Below are positions 1-8,764 of a DNA stretch of 64,000 nt, one piece after another. This DNA comes from JAUIET01 sp039111475 (GTDB lineage: Bacteria > Pseudomonadota > Gammaproteobacteria > Pseudomonadales > JAUIET01). Every line of letters begins with the position of its first letter. Position 1 is the first letter of the stretch. The stretch lies in the NCBI GenBank assembly GCA_039111475.1, contig JBCCIP010000002.1, positions 186,001 to 250,000 on the forward strand, written 5' to 3'. The notes beneath the pieces were generated by a model that ran no database searches, had not been told where the DNA came from, and was given only the letters and a program-made list of their open reading frames with translations. Made by a program: the position numbers and the translations under genes.

Positions 1-1167
1 TTCGATCTGCGCGGTGCAACTGCTTTTATAGGCGCGGCCGATACCGCCGTCGGTGTGGTGCCAGACGTGAATGCAACCGAACTGTGCGTTCAGGCAGCGT
101 TGGCAGCGATCAATGACGCTGGCCTAGATAAGGACGATGTTGATGGCCTAGTCACTTGCAATTCGATGGCTCTGCCCATCATGTATCACGCCGAAGCAGT
201 GGCCGAGTACATGCAGATATTTCCGCGCTATTGCAGCAGCGTAAACACAGGTGGTGGCACAACATTCGCTGCGGTTCATCATGCGGCATCAGCCATCGTA
301 AGCGGCATGGCCGACACCATTGTGATCAGCATGGGTGACAGTTTGCGATCTGGTATGACGCGAGAACAAGCGGCAAAAACGCAGTCATCTACCGGCCACC
401 CGTTGTACGAGCAAGTCTACGGCCAGACAGTGCCCTCGTATTACGCTTTTATTGCTCAGGCTCATATGGCGCGATACGGCACTACTCAGTCGCAATACGC
501 AGAGATCGCGGTTGCTGCAAGAGCGCATGCGGCTAACAACCCTGCTGCGCAAAAAAGAACGCCAATCAGCGTTGGCGACGTGCTTGATTCCCGAATGATA
601 GCAGACCCTTTGCATTTGCTGGATTGTTCTCTAATGTCAGATGGTGGCTCCGCGGTGGTGATGACATCAGCCGAGCGTGCCAAAGACAGGCCGCACACCC
701 CGGTTTATTTGTTAGGTGTAGGTGAAGGGCACAGTCACGAGCACATAATGGCCGCCAGAAGCCTGACGACCTCAGCGGCGGTAGAGGCTGGTGAACGCGC
801 TTTTGCGATGGCCGGTGGTTGTGTTACTGATATCGATTTTGCGCAGCTATATGATTGTTTTACGCCAACCGTGCTGATTGAACTGGAAGACCTTGGTTTT
901 TGTGCAAAAGGCGAGGGTGGTGAATTCGCCGCCAGTGGCGCATTGTTGCCCGGCGGAAGCTTACCCGTCAACACGCACGGCGGTTTGCTCTCTCATTGCC
1001 ACCCTGGAAACCCCGGTTCGATGTTTGCATTAACGGAAACCATTCAACAGCTGCGTCACAACTGTGGCGAACGTCAGCTCTCCAAGGCGGACATTGCCCT
1101 GGTTCACGCTCAGGGCGGCATCATGTCCAGCCATTCTGCTGTGATACTTGCCAGAGATGTACAATGA
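1..1167 (+). CDS. Thiolase-like protein (SCP-x/Ltp2-type), 5' end outside the window
   Basis: The reading frame is open from base 1 and begins with the LRGATAFIGAADTAVG stretch typical of the N-terminus of this family, so only a few residues are missing. 388 residues are visible. It is a thiolase-fold protein of the lipid-transfer/thiolase-like group, acting on acyl-CoA. The usual nucleophilic Cys position reads NTGGGTT (about visible residue 85), with no Cys. A YDCFT motif (about residue 284) and the C-terminal HGGLLSHCHPG block are present. In the Ltp2 group this pattern goes with retro-aldol cleavage of beta-hydroxyacyl-CoA in complex with a DUF35 protein, and a DUF35 gene follows with a 4-base ATGA overlap. 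Family assignment is firm; aldolase rather than thiolase activity is inference, and the substrate is unknown. Confidence 0.85.
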   Translation, partial: FDLRGATAFIGAADTAVGVVPDVNATELCVQAALAAINDAGLDKDDVDGLVTCNSMALPIMYHAEAVAEYMQIFPRYCSSVNTGGGTTFAAVHHAASAIVSGMADTIVISMGDSLRSGMTREQAAKTQSSTGHPLYEQVYGQTVPSYYAFIAQAHMARYGTTQSQYAEIAVAARAHAANNPAAQKRTPISVGDVLDSRMIADPLHLLDCSLMSDGGSAVVMTSAERAKDRPHTPVYLLGVGEGHSHEHIMAARSLTTSAAVEAGERAFAMAGGCVTDIDFAQLYDCFTPTVLIELEDLGFCAKGEGGEFAASGALLPGGSLPVNTHGGLLSHCHPGNPGSMFALTETIQQLRHNCGERQLSKADIALVHAQGGIMSSHSAVILARDVQ

Positions 1168-1556
1168 GTAACAGCGCACTTGATAAGCATTTTCAGGAAG
1201 GTTGCGAGCAACGCGAGCTGCGCCTGCAACACTGTGCGTCCTGCGGAAATACACAGTTCTATCCCAGAATAATGTGCACGGCGTGTGGCGACGAGAATTT
1301 GGTTTGGAAGACGGCCAATGGTGCCGGTACCATTGCCAGCTTTACCAAAGTACGTCAGGCGACTGACCCAAAGTTTAAAGACCTGTTGCCCTACGTCGTT
1401 GCATTGATTGACTTACAGGAAGGACCCAGAATGATGGCGGTGGTCGTTGATGCGGATGTAGACACACTGCAGATAGGCGATACCGTGACACTGGATTTCA
1501 TGGGATGGGGTGACGACGCCTTGAGGCCTGTTTTCAAAACCTGCAGAGATTGCTAG
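1164..1556 (+). CDS. DUF35 OB-fold/zinc-ribbon acyl-CoA-binding protein
   Basis: A 130-residue protein. The frame is open further upstream, but the ATG at 1164 overlaps the stop of the thiolase-like gene (ATGA), and the family's N-terminus starts here, so the longer form is rejected. A zinc-ribbon is visible as C24-x2-C27-x10-C38-x2-C41, followed by an OB-fold-like half with the GAGTIASFTKV segment. DUF35 proteins are obligate partners of thiolase-like enzymes and bind the CoA part of the substrate. Translational coupling with the upstream gene supports a heteromeric complex. The gene ends six bases before the end of the convergent symporter gene. Confidence 0.9.
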   Translation: MSNSALDKHFQEGCEQRELRLQHCASCGNTQFYPRIMCTACGDENLVWKTANGAGTIASFTKVRQATDPKFKDLLPYVVALIDLQEGPRMMAVVVDADVDTLQIGDTVTLDFMGWGDDALRPVFKTCRDC

Positions 1557-1562
1557 AGCCCG

Positions 1563-3128
1563 CTAGCTGAATACTCTCTTTAAATGCGCTTTCGGTAACG
1601 TCTTTGTCAGTTTCGACACCGCATAAGTAGTCAGCACCGACATTATTTCTCCCAGGGCCGCACTGGAATAAGGGTTAGGTCCTTCTTGATGCAACCACTG
1701 CGCAGCAGAGTGAAGCGCACCCGGTGCAAACCACTGTGGATTGATTAACTGCAAATACAAGATCGCAAATGTTCCGAATCCGGCCAGCAAACCCGCGTAA
1801 GCGCCTTGGCGGGTAACACCACTCCACAAAGCCCCCAATACCAGCGGACCTGCAAAAGCAGCCATCATGCCACCGTTACCTATCCAGATAATAATCGCAA
1901 TGTTCAGGTCCAGCATGGCCCATGCCATTAACATGCATAACACCAGTACGGCCGCTGTGGATAAACGGCTAATAAGCAAAACCTGTTTGTCTAGTACCTC
2001 TTCGTCTATCCCCGGTGCACCGCGTGCTTGTTTGTAAGGAAGCCAGGTACGCCGATACAAATCGTTGGCGACAATTTGCGAAGATGACACCACAAGCCCA
2101 TCAGCGGTACTCATGATGGCGGAAAGAACCGCAACACAGATTAATGCGGCAACCCAGGTTGGAAAAACTTCTATCAACAATACAGGCAGAGCGGCGTTGG
2201 GCGTCGCTCCATCGGCAAACAAGGCGTCACCAACCAGCGCTCGTGTTATCAGTCCGGCAAACCCCATCATGCCCATGGTCAGGCCAAACAGAAATGCAAG
2301 GCGCACAAACGTCATCTGATTGTCGCTGGTTTTAAGAGCCCATAACTTATTGCCCAGATGCGGCAGCAGTCCCAATGGTATATGGGCAAGCACAATCGCC
2401 ACCAGTGACCACCAGGAATGATAGAGCGGAGTGTTCGGGTTTAACGGGCTGACCAACGCCTCATCCTGCTGGACTAGGCTCTCAACCATTGACCCAAAAC
2501 CGCCTTCGATACCACTGCCCAATATGAACATTACGATGATTAGCATGGCAAGAGCCAACATCATCATGCCCTGGATACCGTCTGTTAAAATATCGGCGTG
2601 GGCACCTCCCAAAACTACGTAAAGTAATAATACGGCCCCGGTGATGATGAGTGCCCAGTGAGCGGGTAAGCCAAGCAATATTTCAAACATGACCAGGCCA
2701 CTAACGAGTTGACCCGCCAGATAGAAAAACAACACCAAAGACATCACCGAGACCAGCACACGGATACCGTCAGACTGGTAACGGTCGCCTAGATATTCCG
2801 GAATAGATCGGTTACCAAACTCGTGACCGGCGCGGGCAACGAGCCGCATGCAAATCAATACCCCGAAATACAAGCCCAGTGGGTACAGAAAATTACCCCA
2901 ATTGGCCGCAAAACCCCACTGGTAGGAGAGGGCCGGCGTGCCCAGAAACGTCGCGCCACTGGCAGTTGATGCGGCAAATGCGAAGGCTAGAAATCCTGGC
3001 CCGTAGGAACCGCGTGCTGTCGCGAAATCGTCGGCGTGTTTAATACGGCGTTGGGAGTAAAATCCAATACCGACCATGGCAACAATGTAGCAAACGAGAA
3101 AAATCCACGACCAGGTGAACAGTGACAT
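1563..3128 (-). CDS. Sodium:solute symporter (SSS family)
   Basis: A 521-residue integral membrane protein with about 13 hydrophobic segments, consistent with the SSS (SLC5) fold. The N-terminal part contains the FAAASTASGATFLGTPALSY-type segment between early helices that is characteristic of the family. It would import an organic substrate, probably an acid, with Na+; the substrate cannot be read from the sequence. Its start lies 15 bases from the end of the TetR-type regulator gene on the same strand, so the two are probably co-transcribed from the divergent promoter region near 3.78 kb. It may supply the substrate of the neighbouring Rieske oxygenase pathway (inference). Confidence 0.88.
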   Translation of the reverse strand: MSLFTWSWIFLVCYIVAMVGIGFYSQRRIKHADDFATARGSYGPGFLAFAFAASTASGATFLGTPALSYQWGFAANWGNFLYPLGLYFGVLICMRLVARAGHEFGNRSIPEYLGDRYQSDGIRVLVSVMSLVLFFYLAGQLVSGLVMFEILLGLPAHWALIITGAVLLLYVVLGGAHADILTDGIQGMMMLALAMLIIVMFILGSGIEGGFGSMVESLVQQDEALVSPLNPNTPLYHSWWSLVAIVLAHIPLGLLPHLGNKLWALKTSDNQMTFVRLAFLFGLTMGMMGFAGLITRALVGDALFADGATPNAALPVLLIEVFPTWVAALICVAVLSAIMSTADGLVVSSSQIVANDLYRRTWLPYKQARGAPGIDEEVLDKQVLLISRLSTAAVLVLCMLMAWAMLDLNIAIIIWIGNGGMMAAFAGPLVLGALWSGVTRQGAYAGLLAGFGTFAILYLQLINPQWFAPGALHSAAQWLHQEGPNPYSSAALGEIMSVLTTYAVSKLTKTLPKAHLKRVFS

Positions 3129-3143
3129 CAGAGGTGCCCCTAC

Positions 3144-3764
3144 TTACGCAATCCCAGCCATATTGCGCAGGCTGGTACGAAACAATCTGTGCGCATCATC
3201 CAGATCTATATCATCATCAAAATAAACGGCCGAGCGTAAGCCCATCATTAATGAGTGCGCTATTTCGCCCGCATCCTTTGGGCTGCCCATAAACACGGTG
3301 GGTGCGTCATTGAACAAGTCGGTCAAAAATTCTTTACAGTGGGCGTCGAAACCCGCCTTGGTAATACGAAGTGCGTCATCATTTACAGCCGCACCAAAGC
3401 ACTCGAACATAAAGCCGATTTCTGACATGGTGATGTCTTCACCGCGAAACCAGAAATCAGCCAATAGCTCTATACGTTCTTCAAAGGGCTGACTTCGAAA
3501 ATGATCAAGCTCTGCCGCGAATTGCACCGCAATGTTGTCAAAGTACTGCTCGAGAATGGCCTCTTTACCTTTGAAGTAATAGAGCAGGTGGCTGGCAGAC
3601 ATGTCAGCGCCTTTGGCAATATCCGCCAGGGTTGTTTTAACGTACCCCTTCTGGATGATGCAGTCATGCAGCGAGCGAAATATTTTCCGTCTACGCTTGT
3701 CGCCCCGTGAATCCGGGCGACGTTCGGGTCTTGTGCCTTGGGTTGCTGGCATTAGTGTATCCAT
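3144..3764 (-). CDS. TetR/AcrR-family transcriptional regulator
   Basis: A 206-residue protein with an N-terminal helix-turn-helix: TTLADIAKGADMSASHLLYY (about residues 44-63) is the TetR recognition motif, followed by YFKGKEAILEQYF. The C-terminal half is the variable ligand-binding domain. It is divergent from a Rieske oxygenase gene, and a palindrome (3775-3789) lies 11 bases upstream of its start, so autoregulation and control of the oxygenase are likely. An alternative start at 3752 (MPATQG) exists; neither has a strong ribosome-binding site. The ligand is unknown, probably the substrate of the neighbouring pathway or its CoA thioester. Confidence 0.9.
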   Translation of the reverse strand: MDTLMPATQGTRPERRPDSRGDKRRRKIFRSLHDCIIQKGYVKTTLADIAKGADMSASHLLYYFKGKEAILEQYFDNIAVQFAAELDHFRSQPFEERIELLADFWFRGEDITMSEIGFMFECFGAAVNDDALRITKAGFDAHCKEFLTDLFNDAPTVFMGSPKDAGEIAHSLMMGLRSAVYFDDDIDLDDAHRLFRTSLRNMAGIA

Positions 3765-3774
3765 GTTGTAATTC

Positions 3775-3802
3775 TTGAATAATATTCAAATGTTCGTATA
3801 AT
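3775..3802 (+). promoter_or_regulatory. Promoter with overlapping palindromic operator, TetR/Rieske divergent region
   Basis: TTGAATA-A-TATTCAA at 3775-3789 is a perfect 7-bp inverted repeat around one base. Its left arm doubles as a -35 box (TTGAAT, 3775-3780), followed after 16 bases by a perfect -10 box TATAAT (3797-3802) reading toward the Rieske gene at 3826. An operator over the -35 box fits repression by the adjacent TetR-type protein. The boxes are seen directly; binding is inferred. Confidence 0.6.
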
Positions 3803-3825
3803 CGCAAAAAATAATGGTGTAGCGT

Positions 3826-5178
3826 ATGAATTCAAAACTCATCAAAAATGCTGTCATCAATCCTGAGGCGCCGCCAGAATCTCTGGAAGCCAAACAGCCG
3901 CATATAGACAATGGCGCTGAGCGCTATGATACCGCGCCTTACTTCAGTAAGGACCATATGCGTGCTGAATGGGACAAGTTGTGGACACAAAGTTGGCTCA
4001 TCGCGGGCGCTCGCTCAGACCTTGAGAAGCAGGGCGATTACTTTGTGTTTGATATTGGTGATGAATCCATTTTGCTGACTCACACCGCAGATGGGATTCG
4101 TGCGTTTTATAACGTGTGTAGCCACCGTGGCTGCAAGCTGGTGCACGATGAGCGAGGCAACCGAAATGTGTTTGTTTGTCCTTTCCATAGCTGGAGTTTT
4201 GAAAACACTGGTAAGTTGAGACGGGTCTTCGATGAAGAGACCTTTCAACCGGAAGTGATCGCACACAGGCCTGGCCTAACTGAGCTCGCATGCGAAGAGC
4301 TTGGCGGCTTGTTGTTTGTCAGCATGGCAGATTCTCCCGAACCATTGGCGGACGTTATTGGGCTGCCTCAAGGATATTTGGAAGCCTACAACATAGATCA
4401 AATGCGAGTAGTGAGACACGTACGGTCGGAATGGGGTTCAAATTGGAAAGTAGGAGTTGAAGCCTTTTATGAAAGCTATCACCTTCACACTGTTCATCCG
4501 GAAACCAACGGTGTGATGGGTGATTTAAACGTTCAATACGATCTGTATCCGCACGGTGCAAGCCGAATGATAGTGCCTTTGGGGCAGCCCAGCCCGCGCC
4601 TGAAGGACCAGGAAACCGTTAATGAAGGCTTGCAGATGATGCTGCAAGACGCGGGTATAAATCCTGTGGAATATAAGGGCACAGCCGCAGACGTTCGCCG
4701 CGATATACAGCTGGCCAAACGCGAGCGCGCGGAGCGGCTTGGCCTGGATTATTCCAAGCTTGTCGACGGCCAGCTATCAGACAGTTGGGCGACCGGAATT
4801 TTTCCAAATGTTCAAATTGGTTGTCACCCGGAAGCGGCGTTTGTAATGCGCTTTTTGCCGCATGAAACCGATCCTGAACGGTTTTATTACGACACCATGA
4901 CACTGATTGTGCCGGCTGATGACCCCAACTACACACCACCTGCATGGATGGGTTTGCCCGAGGGCACAGACTACAGCGGTGTACGCCGACCCAATTGCGA
5001 ATACTTCGGAATTGATGAAGACGCCAATTTAGGCATGGTCCTTGCCCAAGACGCCGATTTGCTTCCAGTTGTTCAAAAAGGCATGCGCTCACGGGGGTTT
5101 AAAGGGCAGTTGTGGAGCGAGCAAGAGCAACGATTACGGCACTTTCACGTCGAACTGCAGCGTTGGATGAACAAATAA
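3826..5178 (+). CDS. Rieske non-heme iron oxygenase, alpha subunit
   Basis: A 450-residue ring-hydroxylating-type oxygenase. The Rieske [2Fe-2S] motif is C-S-H then 17 residues then C-P-F-H (around residues 103-125). The catalytic domain shows the mononuclear-iron motif EAFYESYHLHTVHPE (around residues 215-229), with both His ligands. No beta subunit, ferredoxin or reductase gene is adjacent, so it is probably a homomultimeric enzyme using electron-transfer partners coded elsewhere. It is transcribed from the promoter shared with the TetR regulator and is followed by a TonB receptor. The substrate is unknown; such enzymes act on aromatic, quaternary amine or terpenoid-like compounds. Confidence 0.92.
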   Translation: MNSKLIKNAVINPEAPPESLEAKQPHIDNGAERYDTAPYFSKDHMRAEWDKLWTQSWLIAGARSDLEKQGDYFVFDIGDESILLTHTADGIRAFYNVCSHRGCKLVHDERGNRNVFVCPFHSWSFENTGKLRRVFDEETFQPEVIAHRPGLTELACEELGGLLFVSMADSPEPLADVIGLPQGYLEAYNIDQMRVVRHVRSEWGSNWKVGVEAFYESYHLHTVHPETNGVMGDLNVQYDLYPHGASRMIVPLGQPSPRLKDQETVNEGLQMMLQDAGINPVEYKGTAADVRRDIQLAKRERAERLGLDYSKLVDGQLSDSWATGIFPNVQIGCHPEAAFVMRFLPHETDPERFYYDTMTLIVPADDPNYTPPAWMGLPEGTDYSGVRRPNCEYFGIDEDANLGMVLAQDADLLPVVQKGMRSRGFKGQLWSEQEQRLRHFHVELQRWMNK

Positions 5179-5346
5179 TAAGCAGTAACTCTGCGTCAAC
5201 ACACTGTGCATTTTTTTTGCTTGATCTTAACAAGTATATGTTACACTAAGCCCTTTCTTTAATAAGATTAAAAAAAGAAGCTGGCAAGAACAAGACCTAC
5301 ATTCTGACTAAACGAAAAGCCAATCGCCATGAGCGGAGGAAAGCCC

Positions 5347-7785
5347 ATGAAAAACACTCAGCCAAATGCACGATTCACGCCTAAATTACTCAAGCGGGCT
5401 CTGCTGCTTGCCACATTGCCTGCACTTGCCAATTCACCGGCATTTGCGCAGACAAGCCAGGGTGCGGTGCTAGAGGAAGTATTGGTAACGGCCACACGGC
5501 GTGGTGACACCGATATTCTGACCACACCGGTTGCCGTCACGGCAATCACCGGTTCCGATATCGAGCGTTTCTCACCGAGAGATTTGAACGACATTGCGAT
5601 TCTTGCACCCAGCCTGTCGGCCGGCTCGGTTGCTGCGTTTAACTCGGCGTCGTTTGCCATGCGCGGCGTGGCTGAAACGACCATTATCGTCTATAAAGAA
5701 TCGCCAGTCGGGGTGACGATTGACGACTTCGTTGTTAACCACGTTCAAACCCAAAACCTCGAAATGTTCGACATTGAGCAGATCGAAGTACTGCGGGGTC
5801 CACAAGGAACACTGTTTGGTAAGAACACCACGGGTGGTGCGATCAACGTTAAAACCAAGCGTCCCAAGTTGGATGGCGGTGAAATTGATTTGCGCGTTGA
5901 GTTGGGTGATTTCGGAACACAAAAACTGACTACGGCGATTAGTGTGCCGATAATAGAAGATGTATTGGCTTTTCGTTTCGCCGGTGTCCATTTGCAGTCA
6001 GACGGCTACTATAAGAACGGCGCCCAATATGGGCCATTAACAGTTGGTCCAGGTGTGGCGGCTCCAGGTGGTGCTATTGACGGTCAATCAGGTGGCGGTG
6101 CTGGTGAGGATATTGGCGGTGACGACGTACTGTCTTTCCGCGCCAAGTTGTTGTGGCAGCCCAGCGACCGTTTTAATGCGATGTTGCAGTTTGAGCACAT
6201 TCGCGATGACGGTGACACACCACCCATTGTGAATGAATCAACGCCTGGCTACTTCTTTGACTCTTGGGGTTTCTCCGCTGATCAGGGTGATCCGTTAGAC
6301 GTGGCCGCTGTGACAAATGATGATCGCTTCTTGTTCAATATGTCTGACGGTCATCAAGTTGATATTGATGGTGTCTACCTGAACATGGAATTGGATTTAA
6401 GCGGTCCTTTCACGCTGCACTCCGTAACGGGTTTCCGCGATCAGGAATCGCACTTGCCAAACACGTATACCGGCGAAACCTTCCGCACTCTGTTTGACGC
6501 CACGCGAGACGACACACGGGAAACGTTCCAGCAGGAACTGCGCCTGGTGTCCAATCTTGATGGACCGTTCAACTTTGTTGGTGGTCTCTACTATCAGGAA
6601 GAAGACGTGGATTTCTGTGTTGTGCAAGTGGTTGGTTTCGTAGATTTGTTGCTTGATGGCGAACCGACCTTCCTGTCGAACAATCCGCTCATTCTGTGTA
6701 ACTCTCAGGAGGCGACTGCTTTCGCAGGGTTCGTTGACGGAACCTATGACGTGAATGATCGATTTAGTATCACGGCTGGCTTTCGTTACACTAACGAGAA
6801 GAAAAAATGGGCAGGGCGTTCTAGAGTACCCATTCAGGCGTTGCCAGACGGAGGGTTTGACCCCACGTTTACCTGGGAGCAGTTAGCTGATCCTCTGGCG
6901 GGAGCTGATTTTGACCGCTTCCCCGCTGGCGTTGTGCGCGATGATGAAAGCTGGAGCGAACCAACTTATCGCGTTGTGTTCGGGTATGAGTTCACCGATG
7001 ACATGTATGGCTATGCGAGCTATTCACGTGGATTCAAGAGCGGTGGCTATAACGACCAGGTGGGTACAGTACTTAATCCAATTCCTGCTGCAGCTGCCAG
7101 ACCCACGGAACCCGAGATTGCTGACTCTATAGAGTTTGGTTTCAAGGCTTCGCTGCTTGATGGTGGTGCTAACTTCAGTGCTACTGCGTTTGGCGTCAGG
7201 TACACGGACGCGCAACGTACGTTCAATGCGAGTTTCCCAACAGGTCAGGAAACGTTGTTCTTCAACGCGGCTGAATTAGAAGTAATTGGCCTTGAACTTG
7301 AAGGCATGTGGGCGGTTACAGATTCCTTCATTGTGCGAGCGAATGCGATGATTCAGGACGCAGAATTCAATGAGTTCGCAGCGGATACTGATTTCGATGG
7401 TGTGGATGACATTGACCTCAGTGGTGCACCACCTACACGAGCGCCAGAAACGATGGCGACGATTGACGGTGTGTATACCATCGATATGGGCGAAGCGGGT
7501 AGCTTGGACATCAACGGCCGAGTAGCTTATGAAGACGACTCAGTTGCCAGCTACTCAGATGTTGATCCTGCGTTTGATACTACGTTGAACTCACGAACTA
7601 CAGTAGACGCGGGTATCACCTGGAACTCTGCCGACGAGAACTTCTGGGTACGGGTGATCGGGCGCAACCTGACCGATGAACGCTATCGTACAGGTTCGTT
7701 GTCCGTGGCTAACTTCTGGATTATGTCTTCTTACGCGGAACCGCGGTACTACGGCTTGGAAGTAGGCACAAATTTCGATTTTTAG
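5347..7785 (+). CDS. TonB-dependent outer-membrane receptor
   Basis: About 812 residues from the ATG at 5347, chosen over the in-frame ATG at 5329 because GGAGGAAAGCCC precedes it as a ribosome-binding site and the signal peptide follows directly. The signal peptide ends near AFA-QT, then a TonB box (EEVLVTA), a plug domain with the LRGPQGTLFGKNTTGGAINV block, and a beta-barrel ending in an aromatic residue (TNFDF). It belongs to the large catabolic TonB receptor group common in marine and sphingomonad-like degraders and probably imports the organic substrate of the surrounding oxygenases. A strong terminator follows immediately. The ligand is unknown. Confidence 0.93.
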   Translation: MKNTQPNARFTPKLLKRALLLATLPALANSPAFAQTSQGAVLEEVLVTATRRGDTDILTTPVAVTAITGSDIERFSPRDLNDIAILAPSLSAGSVAAFNSASFAMRGVAETTIIVYKESPVGVTIDDFVVNHVQTQNLEMFDIEQIEVLRGPQGTLFGKNTTGGAINVKTKRPKLDGGEIDLRVELGDFGTQKLTTAISVPIIEDVLAFRFAGVHLQSDGYYKNGAQYGPLTVGPGVAAPGGAIDGQSGGGAGEDIGGDDVLSFRAKLLWQPSDRFNAMLQFEHIRDDGDTPPIVNESTPGYFFDSWGFSADQGDPLDVAAVTNDDRFLFNMSDGHQVDIDGVYLNMELDLSGPFTLHSVTGFRDQESHLPNTYTGETFRTLFDATRDDTRETFQQELRLVSNLDGPFNFVGGLYYQEEDVDFCVVQVVGFVDLLLDGEPTFLSNNPLILCNSQEATAFAGFVDGTYDVNDRFSITAGFRYTNEKKKWAGRSRVPIQALPDGGFDPTFTWEQLADPLAGADFDRFPAGVVRDDESWSEPTYRVVFGYEFTDDMYGYASYSRGFKSGGYNDQVGTVLNPIPAAAARPTEPEIADSIEFGFKASLLDGGANFSATAFGVRYTDAQRTFNASFPTGQETLFFNAAELEVIGLELEGMWAVTDSFIVRANAMIQDAEFNEFAADTDFDGVDDIDLSGAPPTRAPETMATIDGVYTIDMGEAGSLDINGRVAYEDDSVASYSDVDPAFDTTLNSRTTVDAGITWNSADENFWVRVIGRNLTDERYRTGSLSVANFWIMSSYAEPRYYGLEVGTNFDF

Positions 7786-7813
7786 TTCATAAAAGTTCCT
7801 CGACTCTATGAAC

Positions 7814-7843
7814 AGGCCGGCTTAACAGCCGGCCTCTTTTTTT
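7814..7843 (+). terminator. Rho-independent terminator after the TonB receptor
   Basis: AGGCCGGCT (7814-7822), loop TAAC, complementary AGCCGGCCT (7827-7835), then C and seven T (7837-7843). A 9-bp GC-rich stem plus T-tract is a textbook terminator. The last base directly abuts the ATG of the next gene. Confidence 0.88.
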
Positions 7844-8761
7844 ATGACACAGATTATCCTCCACCATTTCGATATTTCGCCGTTCGCGGAGAAAGTTCGC
7901 CTGGCTTTTGGCATTAAGAATCTCGAGTGGCAATCAGTGCAAATTCCGCTGATCATGCCAAAGCCTGACCTCATCGCCCTGACGGGTGGATATCGAAAAA
8001 CACCCGTCATGCAGATTGGCGCCGATATCTACTGCGATACGCAGCGAATAGCGATTGAACTTGAAAGACGCTTTCCTGAGCACACATTGTTTCCCGATGG
8101 CTGCAAGGCCTTTTCCACTGCGTTCAGTAGCTGGAGCGACGCTGCTTTTTTTCAACCCGGTGCTGGTCTGTCTATGGGCACTAACCAAGGCTTACCGGAA
8201 GATCTGTTAAATGACAGAATGGAATTCTTCGAGTTCATGGACTTTGCTGAATTGCCAAATCAACTGCCGCATCTCTATTCGCAGTTTGATGCGCATTTGA
8301 ATATGCTTGAACAGATGTTGTCGGAGAGGGGATATTTTTTGTCGGGCGAAAGTCCAGGCTGGCTGGATGTATTGGCGTATTTCCCGGTCTGGATGTGCCG
8401 GTCCAATATTACCAATTCCAAGGTGTTATTGCAGCCCTATGAGCGATTGCAGTTGTGGCAGCAAACCATGGCGTCTATTGGGCACGGCACTCGCACAGAG
8501 CTTGCAGCGCATGAGGCGCTACGTATTGCCAGAGAAAGCAATCCATCTATTGACTCGCAGGTCGATGTTTCTGCATTTCCCAAACTTCATTATGGTGATC
8601 TGGTGTCTATATCAGCCTCTGATTACGGTCGGGACCCGGTCCATGGCGAATTGATTGGCTTGGATAGAGAAAATATATCAGTTCGAAGAAGTACAGAACA
8701 GTTAGGCGATTTGGTCGTACACTTTCCAAGAATAGGATACACAGTCAATAGCGTGGAGTGA
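7844..8761 (+). CDS. Glutathione S-transferase family protein
   Basis: A 305-residue protein. The N-terminus is a thioredoxin-like GST domain: IILHHFDISPFAEKVRLAF carries the active-site-region S-P-F-A-E-K-V-R pattern, and RKTPVMQIG the conserved cis-Pro. An all-helical C-terminal domain follows (to about residue 215), then about 75 extra residues rich in beta propensity, longer than a canonical GST. The start is odd: the ATG at 7844 follows the T-tract of the upstream terminator with no ribosome-binding site, and the conserved N-terminus begins here, so no later start is credible. It ends three bases before the PQQ dehydrogenase gene. The role is probably glutathione-dependent conjugation, isomerisation or detoxification in the pathway. 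Confidence 0.82.
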   Translation: MTQIILHHFDISPFAEKVRLAFGIKNLEWQSVQIPLIMPKPDLIALTGGYRKTPVMQIGADIYCDTQRIAIELERRFPEHTLFPDGCKAFSTAFSSWSDAAFFQPGAGLSMGTNQGLPEDLLNDRMEFFEFMDFAELPNQLPHLYSQFDAHLNMLEQMLSERGYFLSGESPGWLDVLAYFPVWMCRSNITNSKVLLQPYERLQLWQQTMASIGHGTRTELAAHEALRIARESNPSIDSQVDVSAFPKLHYGDLVSISASDYGRDPVHGELIGLDRENISVRRSTEQLGDLVVHFPRIGYTVNSVE

Positions 8762-8764
8762 GTC

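Noticed and set aside
996..1163. Upstream extension of the DUF35 frame
   Set aside because: It lies inside the thiolase-like gene in another frame; the ATGA overlap at 1164 and the family N-terminus fix the start.
4619..5092. 157-codon antisense frame within the first Rieske gene
   Set aside because: Shadow frame with low-complexity composition and no motif.
5182..5218. Weak hairpin before a T8 tract after the first Rieske gene
   Set aside because: The stem is four to five pairs with a bulge; not convincing as a terminator.
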